A stretch of 64,000 nt of DNA from Micromonospora sp. NBC_01796 (GCF_035917455.1 NZ_CP109078.1:1364001-1428000); one strand, 5' to 3'; shown: positions 53,778-62,936, counted from the first letter of the stretch. Notes: generated by a model not told the origin, from the sequence alone. A program made the numbers and translations.

Positions 53778-55229
53778 GTGGGGACTGATCCAGGGCTCCG
53801 CCGGTTGGCACTGCGTACCCTGCTCGCCGCCTTTCCCGGCGACTCGCCGCCCGACTGGGCGCTCGGCCTGGTCGCCGACGGGCTCGCCGGCCACACCCTG
53901 TTCGGGCGTAACGTCACCGACCCGGCCCAGGTCGCGGCCAGCACCGCCGCCCTGCGCGCGGTCCGCCCGGACGTCCTGATCGCGATCGACGAGGAGGGCG
54001 GCGACGTCACCCGGCTGGCCCACGCCACCGGCAGCCCGTACCCGGGCAACGCCGCGCTCGGCGCGGTCAACGACGTCGGCCTGACCCGGCGGGTCTACCA
54101 GGCCATCGGTGCCGAACTCGCCGCCGTCGGGATCAACGTCAACCTGGCCCCCACGGTCGACGTCAACAGCGCGGACGACAACCCGATCATCGGCACCCGC
54201 TCGTTCGGCGCCGACCCGGTCCGGGTCGCCGCCCACTCCGCCGCCGCCGTCGCCGGCCTCCAGTCGGTCGGGGTCGCCGCCTGTGCCAAGCACTTCCCCG
54301 GTCACGGTGCCACCATCGCCGACTCGCACTACGAGTTGCCGACCGTCGACGTACCGCTGGACCTGCTCCGGGTCCGCGACCTGCCGCCGTTCGCCGCGGT
54401 GGTCGCCGCCGACACCAAGGCGATCATGACCGCGCACATCCGGGTGCCGGCGCTGACCGGCGACGGTCCGGCCACCTTCAGCCGGGCCGTCCTGGTCGAC
54501 CTGCTCCGCCGCGAATACGGCTTCGCCGGTGCGGTGATCACCGACGCGCTGGAGATGAAGGGCGCGGCGCTGGCCGCCGGTGGCATCGGCCCGGCCGCGG
54601 TCCGCGCCCTGGGCGCGGGCGCCGACCTGCTCTGCATCGGCGCCGACGTGGACGCCGCCCTGGTCGAGGAGGTGGCCGCCGAGATCGTCGCCGCGCTGCG
54701 CGACGGCCGGCTCTCCACCGAGCGGGTCGAGGAGGCCGCCGGTCGCGCCGACGCCCTCGCCGCCTGGACCCGGGCCGCCGGGACCGCCGAGATCACCGCC
54801 GGCAACCTCGGGTACGCCGCCGCGAAGCGCGCGGTACGGGTCGAGGGGGTGCTGTCCGGCCTGGACGATCCGCTCGTGGTGCAGCTCGTCTCCAGCTCGA
54901 CGATCGCGGAGGGGCGGGTCCCCTGGGGCCTCGGACCGCACCTGGGCGGCACCGAGCAGTTGCCGCTGGTGGCCGCCGAGACCGACCCGGAGACGCTGGC
55001 GAAGCTGGCCGACGGACGACCGATCGTGCTGGTCGGCCGGCACGTGCACCGGCTGCCGGGCGCGGCCGACCTGATCGAGGCGCTGGCGGTCGACCAGGCG
55101 GTGACCGTGGTGGAGATGGGCTGGCCGTCGACCTGGCGGCCGGCGGGCGTACGCGCCTTCGTCACCACGTACGGCGCGAGCCACGCCAACGGCTGGGCCG
55201 CCGCCGACACCCTCGGCCTGGCCGGCTGA
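53778..55229 (+). CDS. GH3 beta-N-acetylhexosaminidase (NagZ-like)
   Basis: A 483-residue GH3 enzyme. The GTG at 53778 has AGGAG 7 nt upstream. It contains GHTLFGRNVTDP, IAIDEEGGDVTRL and the NagZ-specific catalytic loop CAKHFPGHGATIADSHYELP with the His-Asp pair; the nucleophile Asp is in VITDALEMKGAA. A second alpha/beta domain completes the chain. No signal peptide is visible, which fits removal of N-acetylglucosamine from muropeptides or aminosugar glycosides inside the cell. Divergent from, and probably controlled by, the ROK regulator. Confidence 0.92.
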   Translation: MGTDPGLRRLALRTLLAAFPGDSPPDWALGLVADGLAGHTLFGRNVTDPAQVAASTAALRAVRPDVLIAIDEEGGDVTRLAHATGSPYPGNAALGAVNDVGLTRRVYQAIGAELAAVGINVNLAPTVDVNSADDNPIIGTRSFGADPVRVAAHSAAAVAGLQSVGVAACAKHFPGHGATIADSHYELPTVDVPLDLLRVRDLPPFAAVVAADTKAIMTAHIRVPALTGDGPATFSRAVLVDLLRREYGFAGAVITDALEMKGAALAAGGIGPAAVRALGAGADLLCIGADVDAALVEEVAAEIVAALRDGRLSTERVEEAAGRADALAAWTRAAGTAEITAGNLGYAAAKRAVRVEGVLSGLDDPLVVQLVSSSTIAEGRVPWGLGPHLGGTEQLPLVAAETDPETLAKLADGRPIVLVGRHVHRLPGAADLIEALAVDQAVTVVEMGWPSTWRPAGVRAFVTTYGASHANGWAAADTLGLAG

Positions 55230-55254
55230 CCGCCTCCGGCCAGCCCGACTGACC

Positions 55255-55279
55255 TTCGTCGGGTCGCGACACCGACGAA
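55255..55279 (+). terminator. Hairpin after the GH3 gene
   Basis: TTCGTCGG (55255-55262) pairs with CCGACGAA (55272-55279) around a palindromic GTCGCGAC, 26 bp after the GH3 stop. Confidence 0.6.
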
Positions 55280-55322
55280 CGGAACAAGACTGCGGCCACC
55301 TCGCGTTCATACAGTGTTCACC

Positions 55323-56108
55323 ATGGCGGAGCGCGAACGGTCGACGGAACGGTCAGCGAAACCAACGGATACCGGTACGGGGGCGGGCGGTCCGACGCGG
55401 CGCCGCCGTACCGGGAGCCGAGCGGTCCGGCTCTGGGCGGCGCTGGGGCTCGTGGTGGGCGGAGCCGGGCTGGTGGGCTGGCTCGCGCCCGGCGGACTCG
55501 GTGACCCGGCCGTGCTCCTGGTCACCGACGGTGTCTCGGCCGACGGGTACCGGACCATCGTCGAGGCGATCGCCGGCACGCCCGGATGGCTGCACCGACT
55601 GGTCGAACTGACCACCGACGCCGCCCTGCTGATACTGCTCGCACTCGTCGCCGGGATCGGCTGGCTCGGACGGCGGCGCGACCCGCTCCTGCTGGCCGGG
55701 GCGGTGCTCGTCCTCGTCACCACCGGTGCCGCGTACGCGCTGAGCGAGGCGTCGAAGCTGGTGGTGGACCAGGAGCGGCCGTGCCGGGCGCTGACCGGGG
55801 TGGAGTCGTTGGCCGCCTGCCCCGACGTCGGCGACTGGTCGTTCCCGAGCAACCACGCCACCATCGCCGGCGCGCTCGCGGTGGGTCTGGCGCTGGTCGT
55901 ACCCCGGTTGGCCCTGTTCACCCTGCCGCTGGCCGGGTTGACCGCACTCCTGCGGGTGGTGGCCGGGGTGCACTATCCGCACGACGTCCTGGCCGGGCTG
56001 ATCCTGGGCGGGGTGCTGGCCGCCGCGACGGTGACGGTGGCATGCGGCCCGACCGTACGCCTGCTGCGGATGCTGCGCCTGGCACCTGCGGCGGGACGGG
56101 CACGATAG
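55323..56108 (+). CDS. PAP2-family membrane phosphatase
   Basis: A 261-residue protein with about six hydrophobic segments and the three PAP2 signatures: KLVVDQERPC, SFPSNHATIAG and LRVVAGVHYPHDVLAG (Arg, His and Asp kept; the usual Ser before Arg is Leu). Such enzymes dephosphorylate lipid phosphates such as undecaprenyl pyrophosphate or phosphatidic acid on the outer membrane face. A GTG three codons upstream is an alternative start. The position beside wall-recycling genes fits a polyprenyl-phosphate role, by inference. Confidence 0.93.
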   Translation: MAERERSTERSAKPTDTGTGAGGPTRRRRTGSRAVRLWAALGLVVGGAGLVGWLAPGGLGDPAVLLVTDGVSADGYRTIVEAIAGTPGWLHRLVELTTDAALLILLALVAGIGWLGRRRDPLLLAGAVLVLVTTGAAYALSEASKLVVDQERPCRALTGVESLAACPDVGDWSFPSNHATIAGALAVGLALVVPRLALFTLPLAGLTALLRVVAGVHYPHDVLAGLILGGVLAAATVTVACGPTVRLLRMLRLAPAAGRAR

Positions 56109-56311
56109 GGGCAATGGGCATTTACCCGTCAAGTCCCCCGAACGGACATTTTGGACGGCTCTCCCGCAGTCTTGAAAGCAACCGCTCGGATTCGTAGCGT
56201 TACCACTGGTCGTACCGACAGGTTCGCACCCCATCACGGCGACCCACCGGCCACCGCCCAGCCAGCCATGCGCCGGCGGGCGGCACCGAGGACTTCGGCC
56301 TGGGGAAGGAT

Positions 56312-56345
56312 GCGGACCGTGGGCCCGCCGGGGTCCACGGTCCGC
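56312..56345 (-). terminator. Terminator after the secreted sugar dehydrogenase
   Basis: Perfect 11-bp stem GCGGACCGTGG (56312-56322)/CCACGGTCCGC (56335-56345), 13 bp past the stop codon of the minus-strand gene. The rest of the 249-bp gap 56109-56357 shows nothing recognisable. Confidence 0.75.
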
Positions 56346-56357
56346 GCCACGAACCGG

Positions 56358-57782
56358 CTAGCCGAAGTGGAACCGGCGGACCGTCCCGCCGGACAGATCC
56401 ACGTAGTAGAGGTCACCCTCCGGCCCGATCTGGAGGTCGACGGGGGTGGCCGCCGTGGCGAAGGGAACGATCGTGGCCGGGTTCGGTACACCGTTCGGAC
56501 CCGCCAGCATCGCCCAGACGCAGCCGCGCAGGAAGTCGGAGAAGAACAGCGCGCGGGCGTACGTCACCGGGTAGGGGCCTCCGGTCCTCGGGTAGAAGGC
56601 GAGCCCACTGATCACGGCCCGGCCGACCAGGCACCCGTCCCCCGGAGCAATCACCTGCGTACGCGCATAGCTGTAGTGCGGCGCGGTGACCGTACCGGCG
56701 GGTGCGGCGTAGAGGCTGTCGCAGAGGTTGAGGTGGGCCGCCCGGTAGTTGCCCTGCACGGCGGGCCCCTCGTAGCAGGGCCAGCCGTAGTTGCGTACCG
56801 GCCCGGCGACCGGGGCCACCACCCGGTCGATCTCCTCGTAGTTGCGCCAACCGACGTCACCGACCCAGATCTCACCGGTGCCCGGCCGGAACACCCAGCG
56901 GAACGGATTGCGCAGCCCGTACGCGACGATCCGCTTGGTGTTCGCGTCCGGGCTCTTCACCAGGGGGTTGTCGGCCGGGGCCTTGCCCGTGGTCTCGTGC
57001 ACGCGGACGATCGTCCCGTCCAGGCCGGTCGGGTCCGCGGTGGTACGCAGGTCCTGCGACCGCAGCGCCCCACCCTCGGCCGTCGGCGGGCTCATCGGGC
57101 CACCGACCGGGGACGGCGGGTCCCCGCACGGGTTGCTCGGGGTGCCGAGCTGCCCGTAGTCCATCGTGTTGCCGGACGCCCCGTCGCCACCGGCGATGTA
57201 GAGGCGCCCGTCCGGGCCGAACCCGATGTCACCGATGGAATGGGTGTCGCTCTGCTGGCACCAGTCGTGCAGCAGCACCCGCTCGACGCCGTTCATCACG
57301 TCACCGCTGATGTGCAGGCGGGACACCCGGGCGCTGGACAGGCAGTTCCCGAGCACCGGGCAGGTGTCGCCGTAGGTCGGCGCGGTGCCGCCGACAACGC
57401 CGTCGTAGGTGTAGCCGACGTAGACCCAGGGGTTGGTGGGAAAGCCGGGTGGCAGCGCCAGGCCGACCAGGCCCAGGTCGGAAAAGTCGTAAACGTTGGT
57501 TCGCAGGTCGGCGAAGGTGGTCGGGGTGGAGTCGGACAACCCGTGGAAGACCTTGATGATGCCGTTCTTCTGGGCGACGAAGATCCGACCGTCGGGTGAG
57601 AAGACCAGTTTTGTGGGTTGGACGAGCCCGGAGAAGACCACCTGGTCGGTGAAGCCGGGCGGGAGCGCGGCAGCCCGTACCGGTCGCGCCTGCCCGGACG
57701 GCGGAGCGACCGCCGCGACAAGCCCGAGGCAGAGCGCCAGTACGGCCGAAACTCCGCGTCGTGTTGCTGTTCTCCTGGACAT
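56358..57782 (-). CDS. Secreted PQQ-type sugar dehydrogenase
   Basis: A 474-residue exported protein. ATG at 57782 has GAGGGGG 6 nt upstream; a signal peptide covers about residues 1-37. The six-bladed propeller motifs are present: 'GLVQPTKLVFSPDGRIFVAQ', 'SDLGLVGLALPPGFPTNPWV', 'SIGDIGFGPDGRLYIAGGDG', 'YGLRNPFRWVFRPGTGEIWV' and 'DVGWRNYEEIDRV'. Several extra cysteines (GDTCPVLGNCLSS, GWPCYEG, CDSLY, GCLVG, GCVWA) suggest disulfide-stabilised loops. Reaction uncertain, as for the lipoprotein relative at 6866. Confidence 0.9.
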   Translation of the reverse strand: MSRRTATRRGVSAVLALCLGLVAAVAPPSGQARPVRAAALPPGFTDQVVFSGLVQPTKLVFSPDGRIFVAQKNGIIKVFHGLSDSTPTTFADLRTNVYDFSDLGLVGLALPPGFPTNPWVYVGYTYDGVVGGTAPTYGDTCPVLGNCLSSARVSRLHISGDVMNGVERVLLHDWCQQSDTHSIGDIGFGPDGRLYIAGGDGASGNTMDYGQLGTPSNPCGDPPSPVGGPMSPPTAEGGALRSQDLRTTADPTGLDGTIVRVHETTGKAPADNPLVKSPDANTKRIVAYGLRNPFRWVFRPGTGEIWVGDVGWRNYEEIDRVVAPVAGPVRNYGWPCYEGPAVQGNYRAAHLNLCDSLYAAPAGTVTAPHYSYARTQVIAPGDGCLVGRAVISGLAFYPRTGGPYPVTYARALFFSDFLRGCVWAMLAGPNGVPNPATIVPFATAATPVDLQIGPEGDLYYVDLSGGTVRRFHFG

Positions 57783-57834
57783 CGCTGCCCCCTCACATGC
57801 CGTGGTTCGAGATCGATGGGTGGGTTGATAGCTC

Positions 57835-57875
57835 GCCGGGTTCCCCCCGCACGCGCTGCGCGGAGGGAACCCGGC
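57835..57875 (-). terminator. Terminator between FG-GAP and dehydrogenase genes
   Basis: GCCGGGTTCCC pairs with GGGAACCCGGC (57835-57845, 57865-57875), extended inward by two more G-C pairs, 33 bp after the FG-GAP gene stop. It should separate that gene from the dehydrogenase downstream. Confidence 0.7.
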
Positions 57876-57907
57876 GGTTCGGAAACGGTGACGCGACCGC
57901 CCCGGGG

Positions 57908-59005
57908 TCAGAACTGGATGGCGACGGAGGCGCTGACGACGCGTCCCTCGAGCGTCAGCCGGTAGCTGAACCTGTCGGTCGAGCCGTGTGACTCGTTCGG
58001 CGTGTACACCACGGTCCGACGGCTGGTGATCTGCACCGTGCCGTGTGACGGCGGGGTCGCGATGGTGAGCGCCGCACTGTTGGTCGCGATGTCGTTGGCC
58101 AGCACCGCGATGTCCACCTTCCTGGTGCCGGTGGTTGTGGCGGTGTCGGCGTTGGCGATCGGCGCCCGGCTGAAGGCGCCACCGCCGTTCCCAATCCAGT
58201 GGTTCACCGAACCGTTGTTGATGTTGGTGGTGACCACGTCGGGATTGCCGTCGCCGTTCTCGTCCTGGACGGTGGCCGTCCACCGGGTGGCGCCGGTGGG
58301 GCTGCGTTCGAGGTTCACCACCGTGCCGGAGCTGAGCAGCACCACCACACCCGACGAGGTGTCCTCGCATCCCTGTTCGTAGGTGATGACCGCGTCCATC
58401 GTGCCGTTGCGGTCGACGTCGGAGAGCCGGGCGGTGAGGCCGCTGGCGCAGAACCGCATCGGGCCCGGGGTGAGGTCGCCGCCCTCTCCGTTCAGATAGG
58501 TGGCGAACGCCCGGTCCGCGTTGGACCACTCGTAGATGTCCCGACGCAGGTCACCGTTGAAGTGCCCCGACCCGATGAAGTCGGGCTTGGCCAGTGCGAT
58601 GAAGCCGTCCGCCGCGCTGAAGTTCTCCAACACCAGCAGGTCGACGTCGGATCCGGCGGGTCGGCCGTTGGACCATCCCACCAGCAGGTCGTTCGTTCCG
58701 TCGTTGCTGAGGTCGAGAGCGGTGCCGATGTTGGGGCAGTCACCGGGCGTTCCCGCACCGGGCGGATCCGTGTACGAGTAGGCGACCGGTAGATCGAAGC
58801 CCCCGCCATCCAGGCCCGCCTCGACCACCACGCCGCAATCGTCGGGATCGACGTCGACCAGGGTGACCCGGTCGTTGCGCCCGTCCCCGGTCACGTCGCC
58901 GGTGATGGCCGCGTTCGGTCCACCCGCCCGAGCGGTCCCCGAGACCGCGCCCACCGCGACCATCGTCGTCAGAACGGTCACCAGGGTGATGAATTTTCTG
59001 GACAT
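57908..59005 (-). CDS. Secreted FG-GAP-repeat protein with C-terminal Ig-like domain, copy 1
   Basis: A 365-residue secreted protein. ATG at 59005 follows GGGAGGAATC; signal peptide about 1-27. The body has FG-GAP/VCBS-like calcium-binding repeats built on D-x-N/D-x-D-G-x2-D: DVTGDGRNDRVTLVDVD, DLSNDGTNDLLVGW, DVDRNGTMDAVITY and DENGDGNPDVVTTN. About 265-365 is a cadherin/Ig-like domain (DIAVLANDIATNSAALTIAT, VVYTPNESHGSTDRFSYRLT). Likely an extracellular adhesion or scaffold protein; no catalytic motif is seen. Paralog of the gene just upstream. Confidence 0.85.
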   Translation of the reverse strand: MSRKFITLVTVLTTMVAVGAVSGTARAGGPNAAITGDVTGDGRNDRVTLVDVDPDDCGVVVEAGLDGGGFDLPVAYSYTDPPGAGTPGDCPNIGTALDLSNDGTNDLLVGWSNGRPAGSDVDLLVLENFSAADGFIALAKPDFIGSGHFNGDLRRDIYEWSNADRAFATYLNGEGGDLTPGPMRFCASGLTARLSDVDRNGTMDAVITYEQGCEDTSSGVVVLLSSGTVVNLERSPTGATRWTATVQDENGDGNPDVVTTNINNGSVNHWIGNGGGAFSRAPIANADTATTTGTRKVDIAVLANDIATNSAALTIATPPSHGTVQITSRRTVVYTPNESHGSTDRFSYRLTLEGRVVSASVAIQF

Positions 59006-59087
59006 GATTCCTCCCATCAGGATCTCGATCCGCGGGTTCGCGCGATCCGAGCAGCACATCGGTTCAGGTGGTCGCCTCGGGCGCCCA

Positions 59088-60254
59088 CTACCGCGCCGGC
59101 TCGGTGCCCTGCGGCGCTGCCGGAGTGGCGCTCGCCGATCGGGCGGGCGGCAGCTGGAGCGCAACCGTCACCGGGGCGACGGCGACCTTGCCGTCGTCGA
59201 TCACCCGGTAGGTGAAGGTGTCGACGGTCGCCGGAGGGATTGCCGGAGGTATGTAGAGCAGGGTCTTCTGGGGCGTGATCTCGACCCGGCCGTAGCGCGG
59301 GGGGGTGTCGATCTCGATCTGCACCTCGACCGTCACCGCGTCGTTGGCCAGCACCGGGATGGGCGTCGGTACGGGTGCGGTGACCACGGCCACGTCCGGT
59401 TCCGGGCTGGGCGCCTCGACGAACCTGACCGGAGGGCGGACCAGGTAGTGCGACACCTCGGCGGTGACGTCGTTGACGGTCTGCACATCCGGGATACCGT
59501 CCAGGTCGGCGTCCACGATCGAGCTGTGCCAGACGGACGATCCAGCGAGGTCCTGCTCCAGGTAGTCCGCCTCGCCGTTGTTGAAGAGCACCGCCACCCC
59601 GGACTGCGGGGCACCGCAGCGCTCGAAGTACGAGAACACCACCTCGGTGGCCCGGTCCTGGGTGAAGTCGGCGAGTTGCGGAGGTTGGATGGGCGTGGCG
59701 CAGAACTGCAGTTGCCCCTGGGCCAGCCCGCCGTCGGACGTGTTCAGGAGCGTGGTGATTCCCTCACCCTGGTCGGTCCACTGGTAAACGTCCCTGCGTC
59801 CGTCGCCGTTGAAGTCGGAGGTGTCTATGTAACTGGGTTGGAACAGGCCGGTGGTTCCCCCCGAGGGACGGAAGTTCCGCAGGATCAGCAGATCCTGGTT
59901 CACCCCCACCGGACGGCCGGCGAACCATCCGACGACCACTTCCATGGACCCGTTCCGCCCGAGGTCGACCAGGGTTCCGATATCCGGGCACTGGAGGACG
60001 GCGCCGACTCCGGCGGGGTTCGGATACACGTACAACGTCGGCCCCTGGAAACCGCCGCCCGCCCTGCCCAACTGCACCAGGACACCACACCTGTCCGGTG
60101 GAGCCGAGGTGAGTTGGACCCTGTCCGTACGTCTGTCGCCGTTCACGTCGCCGAACAGCGTCTGACCCTGCGCACCCGCCTGAGCGGGTACGGCGGCACC
60201 CAAGGCGGTCACGGTCACGGCCACGGTCACCACGGCAATGCGTCTTGCCCACAT
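59088..60254 (-). CDS. Secreted FG-GAP-repeat protein with C-terminal Ig-like domain, copy 2
   Basis: A 388-residue paralog of the neighbour. Signal peptide about 1-26 (ending PAQAG). The repeats match in order: DVNGDRRTDRVQL, DLGRNGSMEVVVGW, 'DTSDFNGDGRRDVYQW' and DADLDGIPDVQTVN. The Ig-like part has 'IPVLANDAVTVEVQIEIDTP' and 'LLYIPPAIPPATVDTFTYRV'. A Pro/Ala tail follows. ATG at 60254 with AGGGA upstream; 82 bp precede copy 1, so the two are probably transcribed together from the promoter region at about 60300-60370. Confidence 0.85.
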   Translation of the reverse strand: MWARRIAVVTVAVTVTALGAAVPAQAGAQGQTLFGDVNGDRRTDRVQLTSAPPDRCGVLVQLGRAGGGFQGPTLYVYPNPAGVGAVLQCPDIGTLVDLGRNGSMEVVVGWFAGRPVGVNQDLLILRNFRPSGGTTGLFQPSYIDTSDFNGDGRRDVYQWTDQGEGITTLLNTSDGGLAQGQLQFCATPIQPPQLADFTQDRATEVVFSYFERCGAPQSGVAVLFNNGEADYLEQDLAGSSVWHSSIVDADLDGIPDVQTVNDVTAEVSHYLVRPPVRFVEAPSPEPDVAVVTAPVPTPIPVLANDAVTVEVQIEIDTPPRYGRVEITPQKTLLYIPPAIPPATVDTFTYRVIDDGKVAVAPVTVALQLPPARSASATPAAPQGTEPAR

Positions 60255-61407
60255 GATGTTTTCCCTTCGCCTCCACACCCGTTGCGGTGGCTGGCTTATT
60301 CGCCGACACTAATTCGCCTATATGTCCATAAGCCAGTGGATGACCGCTATACGACACCTATATGACATATCGCGTTAATTAGGGCAGCAATATGCCCCGC
60401 TCCTGACCTCGGTCGCGAATCGAAAAGAGTTTCATTCGGGACCGGACATCGGTGGCGGCAAACTCTCTCGTGACCACCGTGCGGACGACAGGAGTCAATG
60501 CCGTCCTGGATCGTCATCTCCCGCGCCGGAACGCCCGGGCACGATGCGGAAACATCGCCGCGGAGGCGGGTATGACCATTCGGGCTCCGACCGGCGGTTA
60601 CCTGAGCGGCGGGCCGTCTGCGCCCAGACCCGGCTCGTCCCCGGCCGCCCGGCATCGCACCGCAAACCGATCGGTACGGTTGCGACGGGCATCCCGGTGG
60701 GTACGGCCACGGTCCCCCGCAAAGCGAACGGTGGCCGGCGAGCGGTGGCAGGGGAGCGTCGATTCGTCGAGACGACTCCCCGAAGTCGACTTCTCGTTCA
60801 TGTTGCCATCCTTCTGTCCGACACCGCCCTGGGTCGCCGAACGAAGTCGCACAAGGAAATTCGAATCAGTTGTGGTCTCATGTCCACGGTGACCGTCCGG
60901 TGCCGGGCGTAGGGCAGGCGGGACCGGTCACGGGTCGATGAGAGCCGGGTCGGCGGTGCGTGGAAAATGCACGGCGACATTTCTGGGCGGGCATCTGTCG
61001 CGATACAGATCCAGTCGGATCCGGGCACGGACATTGGCCCGGTCCGGGCACACGGCCACGGCGGTGAGCGCTTAGCGCGGAATGGTCCCTAGCACAGATG
61101 AGGGGAATTCATACGGGCCCCACCTTTGGTGTGTCGTCCTCGATTGCCAAGGTCTGGGGCAACATCCACTACTGGATGGAACAACGTTATCCCAGGTCAG
61201 AGGGGGTGTCAAGCGGACCAGACAAAGAATCATGCAGACGGGTGAATGGCAGGATGAGCCACGGCATGTATCGTTCCTCTGTCTATGTTGATGTCGCTTC
61301 CACCCGGCGGCACCTCTCACTAATCCGGAAGGTGCGCCTCCAATGATGATGTCTTCACGGACATACTCCGAACGAAATCGGCGGACCTGCCGTGGTGTGA
61401 TCAAGGC
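60255..61407. other. 1.15-kb region without a confident gene
   Basis: Holds the likely promoter of the FG-GAP genes (60300-60370) and the leader of the GAF-ANTAR genes. Base composition is less GC-biased than in neighbours, and no reading frame shows family-like sequence. The best small candidate is a 67-residue minus-strand frame 60598-60801 with AAGGA 7 nt before its ATG; it is Arg-rich and unrecognised. A short dyad ATGTC/GACAT lies near 61348. Confidence 0.6.
60317..60366. promoter_or_regulatory. Direct repeats upstream of the FG-GAP operon
   Basis: CCTATATGTC (60317-60326) and CCTATATGAC (60357-60366), 40 bp apart, with a degenerate copy CGCTATACGAC (60345-60355) between them. They lie 63-112 bp before the copy-2 start codon, the place expected for an activator or alternative sigma sites. 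Confidence 0.5.
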
Positions 61408-62151
61408 ATGACGGCGAATCACCCTGCGGGCCGATGGGTCCGAGCACTCTCGACCATCGCACAACAAGAGGCTCCGGACAACGGGGCCGACAACGTCGCG
61501 AAGAGCCTGTCCAGGATCTGCCGCGCCGCCGCGCACGAACTCGGCGGGTCGGGCGCGGGCGTCACCGTACTGAGCGAGCAGGGGGGCCGGGGGTTCGCCG
61601 CCGCCTCGGACGAGACCGCGTACATGTTGGAGGAACTCCAGTTCACCCTCGGGGAGGGTCCCTGCATCGACGCGTACGAGACGCGCCGACCGGTCCTGGT
61701 CCCGGACCTCACCGCCGACACGGCGCTGAGGCGCTGGCCGGTCTACGCACCAGCCGTCCGTGAGCATGACATCCGCGCCGTGTTCGCGCTTCCGCTCCAG
61801 GTGGGGGCCCTGCACCTGGGCGCCCTGGACCTGTTCCGCCACCAGACGGGCCCGCTGACCAAGGACGCGTTCGACCAGGCGCTCACCTTTGCGGAGATCG
61901 CGCTGACCGTCGTGCTCGACGGCCAGGGCACCACGACGGGTCGCACCCTGCCGGTCGGGTTCGACCAGTCGCCCGGCTTCCGGGCGGAGGTGGCACAGGC
62001 ACAGGGCATGATCATGGTCCAACTCGGCGTCACCATCGAGGAGGCCCTGATCCGACTGCGCGCCCACGCCTATGCCGAGGGACGGCCGCTGCACCACGTC
62101 GCGCAGGACGTCGTCGACCGCAAGTTGCGATTCGACCAGACCCAGGAATGA
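61408..62151 (+). CDS. GAF-ANTAR regulator, first of a pair
   Basis: A 247-residue protein with an N-terminal GAF sensor domain (about 30-165; 'MLEELQFTLGEGPCIDAYET', 'VREHDIRAVFALPLQVGALH') and a C-terminal ANTAR domain (about 185-240; 'VAQAQGMIMVQLGVTIEEAL', 'RLRAHAYAEGRPLHHVAQDV'). ANTAR proteins bind paired hairpins in nascent RNA and prevent transcription termination. The signal is unknown. Its TGA overlaps the ATG of the second gene. Confidence 0.92.
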   Translation: MTANHPAGRWVRALSTIAQQEAPDNGADNVAKSLSRICRAAAHELGGSGAGVTVLSEQGGRGFAAASDETAYMLEELQFTLGEGPCIDAYETRRPVLVPDLTADTALRRWPVYAPAVREHDIRAVFALPLQVGALHLGALDLFRHQTGPLTKDAFDQALTFAEIALTVVLDGQGTTTGRTLPVGFDQSPGFRAEVAQAQGMIMVQLGVTIEEALIRLRAHAYAEGRPLHHVAQDVVDRKLRFDQTQE

Positions 62152-62915
62152 ACGACAGCATCCTTAGGAACAGGGGCCAGGAGCTTGTCATGACCGCAGT
62201 CTCACCACAACGTCTCGCGAGGATCTTCGTCGAGATCTCCGACACCCTCGTGGACGAGTTCGACCTCATCGACTTCCTACAGACGCTCACCCAGCGGGCA
62301 GCGGAGCTCGCGGAGGCGGGCGTCGTCGGTCTGGTCCTCGCCAACCACTACGACCAGCTCCAGTTCATCGCCGCGTCCAGGGAGGAGGCCCGGGTTCTCG
62401 AGCTGTTCCAGATCCAGAACGACGAGGGGCCGTGCCTCGACGCGTTCCGCAGCGGTATCCCGGTGGTGAACACCGATCTGGACAGCGCCGTCGAGCGTTG
62501 GCCACAGTTCGTGCCGTACGCCACCGCAGCCGGGTTCCGCGCCGTGCACGCCTTCCCGCTCCGGCTGCGTACGCAGGTCATCGGGGCGCTCAACGTCTTC
62601 GGCGCCGCCGGGAGCGAACCGCTCAACAGCGACGACATCCCGATCGTGCAGGCGCTCGCCGACCTGGCCTCGATCGCCATCCTGCACGAACGCGCGATCA
62701 GCCGGGGCGAGGAACTCACCGCCCAGCTCCAGAACGCGCTGAACAGCCGGGTCACCATCGAGCAGGCGAAGGGCGCCATCGCCCAGCGCAACGGCGTCAG
62801 CGTGGACGAGGCTTTCGTGCTCATCCGCCGGCACGCCCGATCGACCAACCAGCGGCTGGTCGAGGTGGCCCAGTCCATCGTCCTCGACCTCGCCAACGTC
62901 CCCGAACTCACCTGA
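62148..62915 (+). CDS. GAF-ANTAR regulator, second of a pair
   Basis: A 255-residue paralog in ATGA overlap with the first. GAF domain about 35-170 (LFQIQNDEGPCLDAFRSGIP, TAAGFRAVHAFPLRLRTQVI), ANTAR about 190-248 ('LNSRVTIEQAKGAIAQRNGV', 'SVDEAFVLIRRHARSTNQRL'). An alternative ATG 14 codons in (62190) has GGAG in good position, so the true start may be there. The pair may form heterodimers, the active form of ANTAR proteins being dimeric. Confidence 0.92.
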   Translation: MNDSILRNRGQELVMTAVSPQRLARIFVEISDTLVDEFDLIDFLQTLTQRAAELAEAGVVGLVLANHYDQLQFIAASREEARVLELFQIQNDEGPCLDAFRSGIPVVNTDLDSAVERWPQFVPYATAAGFRAVHAFPLRLRTQVIGALNVFGAAGSEPLNSDDIPIVQALADLASIAILHERAISRGEELTAQLQNALNSRVTIEQAKGAIAQRNGVSVDEAFVLIRRHARSTNQRLVEVAQSIVLDLANVPELT

Positions 62916-62936
62916 CCCCTGTCCGCCGGGCCGGGC

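Noticed and set aside
60598-60801. Small minus-strand gene of 67 codons
   Set aside because: It has a fair ribosome site, but its Arg-rich product has no recognisable sequence and overlapping plus-strand frames look equally likely; mentioned only in the gap entry.
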